From the NCBI GenBank assembly GCA_003446975.1, contig DMAP01000235.1, forward strand, positions 1 through 7,138: 7,138 bases of DNA, read 5' to 3'. Below, one piece after another: positions 1 through 6,009 of this stretch (position 1 is the first letter of the stretch; every line of letters starts with the position of its first letter). The position numbers and the translations under genes were made by a program. The notes under the pieces were generated by a model. It was not told where the DNA came from. It saw only the letters and a program-made list of their open reading frames with translations, and ran no database searches. Source of the stretch: Clostridiales bacterium. Lineage in GTDB: Bacteria; Bacillota; Clostridia; Tissierellales; Dethiosulfatibacteraceae.

Positions 1-1
1 C

Positions 2-415
2 CGAGGATTTGCCTTGCCTAGGTTGCAAAACATATTTAACCCGATTTTATCAAGTGTTGTGTTGGGTGTTGTATGGGTATTCTGGCACCTGCCTTTATTT
101 TTATCACAGGGGACTTCACAATCTGGGCTGCATTTTGGCTGGTATTTGTTAAATGGAATCGGATTATCAATTATTTTCACATTATTGCATAACAAAAGTG
201 GAGGAAGTGCATTGATTGCAATCATACTCCATGGCGGAGTTAATGCACCGTCATCATGGTATCCACTTCAAGGAAGCATAAATGGTTTTTTTGGACAGAT
301 CAATCCTTATGCACCAATCACAATTGCCACATGGATTATAGTTCTGATTCTGATTGGTTTATGGAAACCGGATTTGAGGCGCAAACAACCTTTTGAACTT
401 AAAGCAGGAACCTGA
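2..415 (+). CDS. CPBP family intramembrane metalloprotease, 5' truncated by window edge
   Basis: This is the C-terminal 137 residues of a CPBP (CAAX protease and bacteriocin-processing) family membrane protein. The reading frame is open to the left edge. The first visible residues, RGFALPRLQ, are the end of the family's EExxxR motif, so the catalytic glutamates lie just outside the window. The other two family motifs are present: WxxxH at visible residues 25-29 (in VWVFWHLP) and HxxxN at 77-81 (HGGVN). Hydrophobic helices fall at about 16-34, 45-62, 68-80 and 105-120, followed by a basic tail. The family contains glutamate-type intramembrane proteases (Rce1-like), and some bacterial members act in bacteriocin maturation or self-immunity; the substrate here is unknown. 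A TTG at 14 could be taken as a start but lies inside the conserved motif and is not one. It is a paralogue of the CPBP gene at 2544. The family call is very secure; the function is not. Confidence 0.93.
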   Translation, partial: RGFALPRLQNIFNPILSSVVLGVVWVFWHLPLFLSQGTSQSGLHFGWYLLNGIGLSIIFTLLHNKSGGSALIAIILHGGVNAPSSWYPLQGSINGFFGQINPYAPITIATWIIVLILIGLWKPDLRRKQPFELKAGT

Positions 416-470
416 TAAGAATTAGATACGTCATAATGATTAACAGGTGAACTAATAATACAGTAAATAT

Positions 471-476
471 GGAGGA
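471..476 (+). promoter_or_regulatory. Ribosome binding site deciding the start at 484
   Basis: GGAGGA lies 7 bases upstream of the ATG at 484. It overlaps the in-frame ATG at 469, which rules that codon out as the main start and removes five residues (MEEID) from the longer open frame. Confidence 0.8.
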
Positions 477-483
477 AATTGAT

Positions 484-669
484 ATGAGTAAAGAAAGAGA
501 TTATTCAAAAATACCATTTACCGGAATCGGTCTAATATTTGGATCGGCTATAGGGTCTGCACTTAGTTTGATCATCACAGGAAATGTTATATGGGGTGTG
601 ATGGGAACAGGTGTCGGTTTGGTTATTGGTGCGGCGATTGACAGTCACTACAGAAAGAGCGTGGATTGA
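484..669 (+). CDS. Small two-helix glycine-zipper membrane protein, unknown function
   Basis: This is a 61-residue hypothetical protein. A short charged N-terminus (MSKERDYSK) is followed by two hydrophobic helices at about residues 12-32 and 35-53, then a short polar tail. Each helix carries a GxxxGxxxG glycine zipper: G16/G20/G24 in the first and G41/G45/G49 in the second. Such zippers pack membrane helices tightly and are typical of oligomerising or channel-like small proteins. I chose the ATG at 484 because a GGAGGA ribosome binding site at 471-476 sits 7 bases before it; an ATG at 469 overlaps that site and is not credible. The stop is 4 bases before the start of the MutS-like ATPase gene, which implies co-transcription and probably translational coupling. 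I do not recognise a named family. Partnership with the ATPase is inferred from this arrangement only. Confidence 0.8.
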   Translation: MSKERDYSKIPFTGIGLIFGSAIGSALSLIITGNVIWGVMGTGVGLVIGAAIDSHYRKSVD

Positions 670-673
670 CAGG

Positions 674-2407
674 ATGATTAGCAAAGCAATGACACCCATA
701 TTGATAATAGCGGCAATAATATTTCTGATGATGGGCTACAGCATCAACTCCATATTCTATGGAGTAGGATTTCTGATAGCCCTTCTAACTGTGTTTTGGG
801 TTTTGAGGCAACAAAAGATTCGATATGAGCAGTTTATAAAAAATGAAAGGAACAATTGGAACACTAAAAAGAAAAGAAAGTATGAGTATGATGTTTTCGC
901 ATCTTTAGATGAGCTGAATAAAATCAAGGATAATAGTTTCAGATTGGATAAGCAGACCTGGAAAGATCTAAATATGGAAGACATATTTAAAAATATTGAC
1001 AGGACCTTCACCGTACCGGGCCAACAGTATTTGTATAGTACTTTGAGAAATATCTGTACCGATAAGGAAGAACTGTTAATAAGGGAAAAAGCAATCACTG
1101 CTCTGAATGAAAACAACTCTTTAAGAGAGAAAGTGATTGAAATATTGGCTAACATTGGTATTGAAGACGGCAGCTTTACTACAAGACTCTTATTTCAAAG
1201 CATATCCTTCGATGAAAAATATATTTTGTTTCTAAAATTCAGCAGATTTGCTGTGCCATTCTCATTACTGCTATTTTTAATTGATTTACCTTTGGGTATC
1301 ATTGCTTTTATTGTCTCAATGATATTAAACACAAAGAACTATTATGATACAAAGAAACATATCGGATCATATGCCGACTCAATGAAATATATGAGCAAGG
1401 TGATGACGCAGTGTGAAAATTTGTTAAAAACCGATATTGAGTTGCTAAACATCAACAAGGAGGAAACCAGCCTAGCCCTTAGAAAAACAGTTTCAATCAA
1501 AAAAAGATTTGATAAGCTGGTATTTGGCAATAATCAAAGAGGAAAGATGGCAGAGTTCAGCATTTTCTATGATTACATCAATATGATTTTTCTTCTAGAA
1601 CCTATAATGTTCTATGATGCTATGAAATATGTAGAGAAATACCTGGATGATTTGAAAATCATATACGAGACTATTGGGAGGACAGACATGCTACTATCGA
1701 CCGCTGCCCTCAGAACAAATCTACCTGTATACACCACACCAATATTTGAAAAGGATTCTGGATTAGAAATCAAGGATGCTGTTTATATTATTCTGAATGA
1801 TCCGGTAGCCAACTCAATAAGCGTGAATCAAGGTCATGGTGTCATGATAACCGGTTCGAACATGTCTGGGAAGTCCACTTTTTTAAGAACAATTGCGACT
1901 AGTATTATCTTGGCACAAACCATAAGCACTGTGACAGCATCATTTTACAAAGCCAAAGTGCTTGTTCCATTAACATCAATCAGCATAAGCGATAGCATCG
2001 AATCAGGTGAGAGTTATTATCTTGCAGAGGTAAAATCGATTAAACGGATTATTGATTATTCGCAGAACAATAATTCGGTTATAGCATTCATTGATGAGAT
2101 TTTCAGTGGTACAAACAGAATAGAGAGAACTGCCGCATCTATTGAAATACTTGATTATTTGAAACGCAATGGTATCACTGCTTTTGTTGCAACTCATGAT
2201 CTGGAGATTTCAAGAGAAATATCAGGATATGACAAGTATTATTTCAAAGAGGAAGTCTCTGAGAATGACATCAATTTTGATTATCATCTTTACGAAGGAA
2301 TCAGCAATACATCCAATGCGATAGAAATTCTTAAATTGGTTGGATACCCTGAGGAAATCTATGCCGCGGCAAAGATAAAAGCATTAGACATCGCAAAATC
2401 CATCTAA
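674..2407 (+). CDS. Membrane-anchored MutS-family ATPase (MutS domain V, no mismatch-recognition domain)
   Basis: This 577-residue protein has an ABC-type MutS ATPase domain at its C-terminus. Visible motifs are Walker A at 394-402 (GSNMSGKST, Lys400), a signature-like SIESGESYYLAEV around 441-453, Walker B ending in Asp474-Glu475 and continuing as DEIFSGTN, and the switch histidine in ATHD (His508). The N-terminus has two hydrophobic helices (about 6-20 and 26-44), then a basic stretch (KKKRK). A second hydrophobic pair follows at about 192-218, just after a conserved-looking IDRTFTVPGQQYLY segment that resembles the MutS lever/clamp entry. The MutS1 DNA-mismatch reader domain is absent, so canonical mismatch repair is unlikely. 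The role is unknown and probably membrane-associated. I chose the ATG at 674, 4 bases after the previous stop; a GTG at 611 would overlap the upstream gene by 59 bases. No strong ribosome binding site precedes 674 (only GTGGA-like), which favours translational coupling. A terminator follows directly. Confidence 0.88.
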   Translation: MISKAMTPILIIAAIIFLMMGYSINSIFYGVGFLIALLTVFWVLRQQKIRYEQFIKNERNNWNTKKKRKYEYDVFASLDELNKIKDNSFRLDKQTWKDLNMEDIFKNIDRTFTVPGQQYLYSTLRNICTDKEELLIREKAITALNENNSLREKVIEILANIGIEDGSFTTRLLFQSISFDEKYILFLKFSRFAVPFSLLLFLIDLPLGIIAFIVSMILNTKNYYDTKKHIGSYADSMKYMSKVMTQCENLLKTDIELLNINKEETSLALRKTVSIKKRFDKLVFGNNQRGKMAEFSIFYDYINMIFLLEPIMFYDAMKYVEKYLDDLKIIYETIGRTDMLLSTAALRTNLPVYTTPIFEKDSGLEIKDAVYIILNDPVANSISVNQGHGVMITGSNMSGKSTFLRTIATSIILAQTISTVTASFYKAKVLVPLTSISISDSIESGESYYLAEVKSIKRIIDYSQNNNSVIAFIDEIFSGTNRIERTAASIEILDYLKRNGITAFVATHDLEISREISGYDKYYFKEEVSENDINFDYHLYEGISNTSNAIEILKLVGYPEEIYAAAKIKALDIAKSI

Positions 2408-2429
2408 TACATTTATATAAATCAAATTG

Positions 2430-2457
2430 ATGATGCGCTAAAATGCGCATCATTTTA
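2430..2457 (+). terminator. Rho-independent terminator after the MutS-like gene
   Basis: A perfect 9-bp stem is formed by ATGATGCGC (2430-2438) and GCGCATCAT (2445-2453), with a six-base TAAAAT loop. T bases follow, then a short mixed tail (TTTATTG). It begins 22 bases after the stop codon of the MutS-family gene and separates it from the second CPBP gene. The U-tract is short, so termination may be partial. Confidence 0.8.
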
Positions 2458-2487
2458 TTGCTTATGAACTTTTAATATTTCAAATAC

Positions 2488-2514
2488 TTGAATTTAATGG
2501 ATTTCTTGTATCAT
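2488..2514 (+). promoter_or_regulatory. Possible weak promoter for the second CPBP gene
   Basis: TTGAAT (2488-2493) and TATCAT (2509-2514) resemble -35 and -10 boxes but are only 15 bp apart, shorter than ideal. The -35 overlaps a small dyad, TTCAA-ATAC-TTGAA (2479-2492), which could be an operator. The terminator upstream and the strong ribosome binding site downstream make an independent promoter here plausible, but these boxes are not compelling. Confidence 0.35.
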
Positions 2515-2532
2515 TAAAAAAACACTAATTGC

Positions 2533-2538
2533 AAGGAG
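2533..2538 (+). promoter_or_regulatory. Ribosome binding site deciding the start at 2544
   Basis: AAGGAG lies 5 bases before the ATG at 2544. It excludes the in-frame TTG at 2529, which lies upstream of the site. Confidence 0.8.
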
Positions 2539-2543
2539 TATAT

Positions 2544-3410
2544 ATGAAGCAGATCGACGATCAAATGTCACAGAACTTAATAAAACCAGATTCCATAATG
2601 AAAGAGTTAATTGTTTATTTCTCACTAGTTTATCTTCTAACATGGCTTTGCTGGGCACCTTCATTTTCAATTGAGTTTAGTCATCTGACACAAACCATTC
2701 TATTGAATCTAGGAAACTTTATGCCCTCTTTACTGGCCATTATTCTTGTGATATCAACCAGAAAAAAAGAGAAGGTATCAGAGATGATATCACGTATTCT
2801 CAGAATCAGATTCTCGGTCTTTTGGTATTTATTTGCGATTTGTCTAATGCCGACATTATTAGGAACAGCATACTTGGTATATTACGCTTTAACTGGATTG
2901 GAGTTTAATTCACTGCTGCTGCCGATTATTCTACCTGATCTTTGGCCTTTGATACCTCTAGTTGGGTACTTCATAGCTGTTCAGGGACCATTGGGCGAGG
3001 AATTGGGGTGGAGAGGATACGCCCTGCCAAAATTGTTTCAGTTATTCAATCCTTTCAAGTCCAGCATGATTTTAGGAATTGTGTGGGCAATTTGGCACTT
3101 TCCGAAATTCTTTCTGGATGGAACCATACAGTTTGAGTTAGCTGATGCATACGGCGTAATGATGGCTTTAGCTGGCTATACACTCTATACAATTCTATTG
3201 ACATTAATGATAACTCTTTTGTTTGTTAAAACAAATGGCAGTGTTTGGGCGGCCGTCTTATTCCACGCCATGTCCAATTTCTCTCACGGATTGGTCACAA
3301 TTCTTCTGGACACCACAGGTGCTATCAGTATGTTGGCGTTAATGATTCTGTTTACTTTTTCGATGGCTGTAAGAAACAAAGAGTTGTACTTCAAACAATT
3401 GATAGTTTGA
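2544..3410 (+). CDS. CPBP family intramembrane metalloprotease, complete
   Basis: This is a 288-residue polytopic membrane protein with all three CPBP motifs: EExxxR at residues 152-157 (EELGWR), WxxxH at 181-185 (WAIWH) and HxxxN at 241-245 (HAMSN). These supply the conserved glutamates, histidines and asparagine of the Rce1-like intramembrane active site. About seven or eight hydrophobic helices are visible, including approximately 20-38, 52-71, 91-115, 122-146, 172-190, 205-228, 233-247 and 255-275. The length is normal for the family. It is clearly related to the partial gene at the left edge: both share RG[FY]ALP[RK]L, FNP, LG.VW..WH.P and the HxxxN motif. It sits alone between a terminator and a convergent gene whose stop is only 17 bp away. 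The substrate is unknown; family roles include prenyl-protein-type cleavage, bacteriocin immunity and regulated proteolysis. The family assignment is secure. Confidence 0.93.
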   Translation: MKQIDDQMSQNLIKPDSIMKELIVYFSLVYLLTWLCWAPSFSIEFSHLTQTILLNLGNFMPSLLAIILVISTRKKEKVSEMISRILRIRFSVFWYLFAICLMPTLLGTAYLVYYALTGLEFNSLLLPIILPDLWPLIPLVGYFIAVQGPLGEELGWRGYALPKLFQLFNPFKSSMILGIVWAIWHFPKFFLDGTIQFELADAYGVMMALAGYTLYTILLTLMITLLFVKTNGSVWAAVLFHAMSNFSHGLVTILLDTTGAISMLALMILFTFSMAVRNKELYFKQLIV

Positions 3411-3427
3411 TGTTAGAAACCTGTTGA

Positions 3428-5284
3428 TCAGCGGCTACCGACGCCACCACCACCGCCGCCACCGCCGCCACCGCCGCCGGAGAAGCCGCCACCGCCACCC
3501 GAACCGGATGAGGTGCTGCTTAATGCGGTTGTGATGGAGTTGCTGATGCTGGAGGTTAAGCTGTCAAAACTGTTTCCCAATGAACTCATGGAATTTGAGG
3601 AAGCCATTCCATAATAGTACCAGCCATATCCGAATGATCGGTTTCCTTCAGTCATGTCAGGATATACAACCTGTAGCTGTTTCATGACTTCTTTAGCCAC
3701 GCCCAAGGTGATGGCGTATACCATGTAATGTTCCCAGATAATCAATGAAGGTAATTCATGTCGCTCCATTTCAGAAAAATGCAGTAGGAATTTCTTGAAG
3801 GCCATCCACTTGACATAATCCTCTTCTCCTTTAGGAGAGCGTCTATAAATGGTCACAGATGATATAAAGACAATGACACCTGATAGAATCATCACAGAAC
3901 CTGTCGCTTTGATGCTGGAAAATATGATCAGCATAATGCCCAGAATGAAAAACAACGATCCTGCCAATACGCCTGTCAGTATTCCTCTGGTATTGCTGTC
4001 ATCGAAAAACTTGTGTTTAAGAGAAGTGTTTTTAAGATATTCAATCCACATGCTCCAGAAACCCTTGAAGCTGGTTGGGTTTTTCTTGGCAAAACGTTCT
4101 ATCTCATCGAATGATACTTGTTTGTTGTCCAGTGAAACCTCGTTAAATAGAAAATCAAGCAAAGATTTTTCATGAGGTCTAAGGTTTTCGGTTTTTTCCA
4201 TTTTTGTTGCCATAAAGCTTTTGTCTGATTTTTTTCTTCTGAAGAAATCACCAAATCTCTTTTCCGGAACAAATTCATCCAGACGCACATAGCCTCTCTG
4301 AGCCAAATCAATAACGGTTGCCGTGAAATCAAGAGGTATAGGCTTTCCTTTACGGATTAGAACACCCAACTCTCCAGGAGAATAGTCCTCAGGCAACTCA
4401 CGATAGTAATCTCCCTTGAAGTGGGTATCGTAAGGTTTGGCAAAGCGTCGTCGAATAGAGAAAGCTAGAATTATAGAACCTAATAGAGAAATACTTGCAA
4501 AAATCCAATCCATACGGGCTAGACTTCTTCTTAAGTTTGCCTTATCCGCAAGCTTTTGCTCTTCTTCTAGGATATTCTGCAATGCTGTTTCTCCAGTTTT
4601 TAGGTTGGCATTATTGATGATACCAGGTGTAAATGTCACACGACCTTCCAAAAATGTTCTCGGAGGAAGGGTATTGATTTCCCATATCACTTCTCGTTCA
4701 CTGACCAGTCGCACATTGCCGTCTAAAGGACCATGACCCCAGGCCCTTAGATCCTCATTTTTTGAACCTTCAGGTAGTATTAATCTTACACTTACATTGG
4801 ATTGTGTAATCTCGGTTTCATCGCCTATAAACTTATAGTATAGTTCACCTACATCATTATGCAGCTTGATCTGATTGTGTACTTTATAGGTCAATAGGAA
4901 TGTCCTGGTTTGGTTATATGCGTCTATGCTCCAATCCACATGTATGTTGTTGGGTTCTGATCTTGTAAGATAAGTGCCGACGGGTCCATAGTCATTGCCC
5001 GGATTATAGGTATAGTTTACACCGTTTTCTGACACCACAACATCTGTTATGCTGACTCCTGGATCCATTCTAAGATTCTGAAAGAAGCCATTGTGCTGAC
5101 CTTGAAAATCGATGGTTCTTTCTTCTTGAATCAACATTGTGCCATCAGTTAAGACTTCTGCTGTGATTGTAACCTTGTTGATATCCATGGATTTGGTAGC
5201 ATAGCCTTCTTCAACGGTAAATAACAGCAACACTAAAAATACAAAACCAAATAGAAATAGCTGCGTCTTAGTTTTTAAATACAT
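3428..5284 (-). CDS. DUF2207 domain membrane protein with glycine-rich tail
   Basis: This 618-residue envelope protein starts with a signal peptide or signal anchor (hydrophobic 8-23, possible cleavage after the YAT at 28-30). A predicted extracytoplasmic beta-rich DUF2207 domain covers about 33-225 (DGTMLIQEERTIDF, then repeated beta segments up to RTFLEGRVTFTPG). A transmembrane helix lies at about 260-276, followed by a cytoplasmic region (PEDYSPGELGVLIR and a winged-helix-like TATVIDLAQRGYVRLDE). A pair of helices lies at about 433-457 and 461-480, then the family's WEHYMVYAITLGVAKEV segment (517-533). The tail is Ser-rich (562-593) and then almost pure glycine (594-618). The start ATG has a TGAGGT ribosome binding site (5291-5296) 6 bases upstream, within the 12-bp gap after lemA, so the two are one operon. 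DUF2207 and LemA genes often co-occur. The molecular function is unknown; an envelope role is inferred. No signs of truncation are seen. Confidence 0.9.
   Translation of the reverse strand: MYLKTKTQLFLFGFVFLVLLLFTVEEGYATKSMDINKVTITAEVLTDGTMLIQEERTIDFQGQHNGFFQNLRMDPGVSITDVVVSENGVNYTYNPGNDYGPVGTYLTRSEPNNIHVDWSIDAYNQTRTFLLTYKVHNQIKLHNDVGELYYKFIGDETEITQSNVSVRLILPEGSKNEDLRAWGHGPLDGNVRLVSEREVIWEINTLPPRTFLEGRVTFTPGIINNANLKTGETALQNILEEEQKLADKANLRRSLARMDWIFASISLLGSIILAFSIRRRFAKPYDTHFKGDYYRELPEDYSPGELGVLIRKGKPIPLDFTATVIDLAQRGYVRLDEFVPEKRFGDFFRRKKSDKSFMATKMEKTENLRPHEKSLLDFLFNEVSLDNKQVSFDEIERFAKKNPTSFKGFWSMWIEYLKNTSLKHKFFDDSNTRGILTGVLAGSLFFILGIMLIIFSSIKATGSVMILSGVIVFISSVTIYRRSPKGEEDYVKWMAFKKFLLHFSEMERHELPSLIIWEHYMVYAITLGVAKEVMKQLQVVYPDMTEGNRSFGYGWYYYGMASSNSMSSLGNSFDSLTSSISNSITTALSSTSSGSGGGGGFSGGGGGGGGGGGGVGSR
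3452..3478. repeat. Three perfect tandem 9-bp repeats encoding the Gly tail
   Basis: The unit ACCGCCGCC occurs three times in a row on the plus strand. Degenerate copies lie either side (about 3443-3500). On the coding (minus) strand each unit reads GGCGGCGGT, three glycines. The patch is far richer in GC than its surroundings and is a likely site of in-frame replication slippage. Confidence 0.85.
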
Positions 5285-5296
5285 GTTTTTACCTCA

Positions 5297-5848
5297 TCAG
5301 TCAAAGTTCACATTGACAGGATTACGGGCTTCTCTTTCCTCCTCCAGATTGAAGTAGTCAATTTGAAGGAAATTAAACATATTGGCAATCAGGTTGTTGG
5401 GGAATAGTTTTATCTTGGTATTGAACTTCTGTACAGTATCATTGTAGAACTGTCTGGAAAAAGCTATCTTGCCTTCCGTATTGGTCAACTCTTCCTGCAA
5501 CTGTCTGAAGTTGGCATCCGCCTTCAATTCCGGGTAGTTTTCAGCTACAGCAAAGAGTGATTTCAACGTTCCGGTCAATTGGCTTTCTGCCTGGGCATGC
5601 TCAGTTACGGTTTGAGCATTGATAGCGTTGGCTCTTGCCTGAGTAATCTTTTCAAATGTTTCGCTCTCATGCTTGGCATAGCCTTTGACAGTGTTGACCA
5701 GATTTGGAATCAAGTCATATCTGCGTTTCAATTGGACCTCAATCTGAGACCATGCATTAGCGACTCTTTCTTTGAGGGTGATAAGCTGATTATAGGTGAA
5801 AAAAAGATAACCTGCTATTGCAATGATTAAAGCGAAAAATAGTGGCAT
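5297..5848 (-). CDS. lemA: LemA family protein
   Basis: This is a complete 183-residue LemA protein, close to the usual family length. A single N-terminal membrane helix (about residues 2-18) is followed by a long helical-bundle domain. The family hallmark is clear: NQLITLKERVANAW, then SQIEVQLKRRYDLIPNLV (34-51), VKGYAKHE and a following helix ending in the AR pair (71-72). Also typical are the AENYPELKA segment (102-110), the N-E-I/K-IAFSRQFYND helix (about 123-137) and the FP-NLIA motif (149-155). LemA proteins are membrane-anchored with the bundle outside or at the membrane face; their biochemical role is not settled. The start is fixed by AGGAGGA (5853-5859) 4 bases upstream. It is the first gene of the lemA-DUF2207 operon and is divergent from a sensor kinase. 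The call is very secure. Confidence 0.96.
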   Translation of the reverse strand: MPLFFALIIAIAGYLFFTYNQLITLKERVANAWSQIEVQLKRRYDLIPNLVNTVKGYAKHESETFEKITQARANAINAQTVTEHAQAESQLTGTLKSLFAVAENYPELKADANFRQLQEELTNTEGKIAFSRQFYNDTVQKFNTKIKLFPNNLIANMFNFLQIDYFNLEEEREARNPVNVNFD

Positions 5849-5882
5849 AATATCCTCCTGTACTCATATTAAATTACAATAC

Positions 5883-5911
5883 ATTCTATCACTAAACGTT
5901 GGAAGGTTCAA
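5883..5911 (-). promoter_or_regulatory. Predicted sigma-A promoter of the lemA-DUF2207 operon
   Basis: Read on the minus strand, TTGAAC (-35, 5906-5911) and TAGAAT (-10, 5883-5888) are separated by the ideal 17 bp. This predicts transcription start near 5876 and a short leader before the lemA ribosome binding site. An AACGTT palindrome lies inside the spacer. A second, weaker minus-strand pair (TTGAAT and TATATT, 15 bp apart, at about 5912-5938) lies just upstream and could be an alternative. Confidence 0.65.
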
Positions 5912-5941
5912 TATATAAGCAGTAGAAGAGATTCAACGTTT
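5894..5941. repeat. Inverted repeat AAACGTTG...CAACGTTT spanning the divergent promoters
   Basis: AAACGTTG (5894-5901) and its exact reverse complement CAACGTTT (5934-5941) frame a 32-bp interval. Each arm contains the palindrome AACGTT, and the two palindromes are exactly 40 bp apart, close to four helical turns. The left arm is in the lemA promoter spacer and the right arm overlaps the first two bases of the kinase -35 box. It could be a paired operator; that function is inferred. Confidence 0.6.
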
Positions 5942-5968
5942 GCCCACATTAATTAAAGCATGTATAAT
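5940..5968 (+). promoter_or_regulatory. Predicted sigma-A promoter of the sensor kinase gene
   Basis: TTGCCC (-35, 5940-5945) and a consensus TATAAT (-10, 5963-5968) are 17 bp apart. Transcription would start near 5975, about 35 bases before the kinase ATG. The -35 overlaps the right arm of the AACGTT inverted repeat. Confidence 0.75.
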
Positions 5969-5969
5969 A

Positions 5970-5986
5970 TTATTGGAACCCAATAA
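5970..5986. promoter_or_regulatory. Perfect 7-bp dyad just downstream of the kinase -10 box
   Basis: TTATTGG and CCAATAA are perfect reverse complements around an AAC centre. The dyad covers the predicted transcription start and first leader bases, the classic position for a repressor operator. It could also form a small 5' hairpin in the mRNA, although most of one arm may precede the first transcribed base. It is not followed by a T-run, so it is not a terminator. Confidence 0.5.
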
Positions 5987-6009
5987 CTCTGTTGAAAAGG
6001 AGAAATCAG

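Noticed and set aside
14..415. TTG start for the left-edge CPBP gene
   Set aside because: The frame is open to the window edge and the residues before TTG (RGFA) belong to the conserved EExxxR region, so the gene is truncated by the window and does not start here.
611..673. GTG start extending the MutS-like protein by 21 residues
   Set aside because: It would overlap the small upstream gene by 59 bases, has no ribosome binding site, and adds an Arg/Thr-rich stretch (LVRRLTVTTERAW) that does not fit before the membrane helix.
757..1155. Minus-strand open frame opposite the MutS-like gene
   Set aside because: It is a shadow of a well-supported gene; its Ser/Phe/Leu-rich composition is that of an antisense reading, with no recognisable motif. 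The same applies to 1342-1530 and 2003-2197.
674..2407. Canonical MutS mismatch repair protein
   Set aside because: Only the ATPase and part of the core resemble MutS; the N-terminal mismatch-recognition domain is replaced by membrane helices.
3428..3500. GlyGly-CTERM sorting signal at the DUF2207 C-terminus
   Set aside because: A GlyGly-CTERM signal needs a hydrophobic helix and basic end after the glycines; here the protein simply ends GVGSR.
3849..4175. Plus-strand open frames within the DUF2207 gene (also 4437-4736) and a minus-strand one at 4099-4332
   Set aside because: All lie inside the secure DUF2207 reading frame and show no family features or credible ribosome binding sites.
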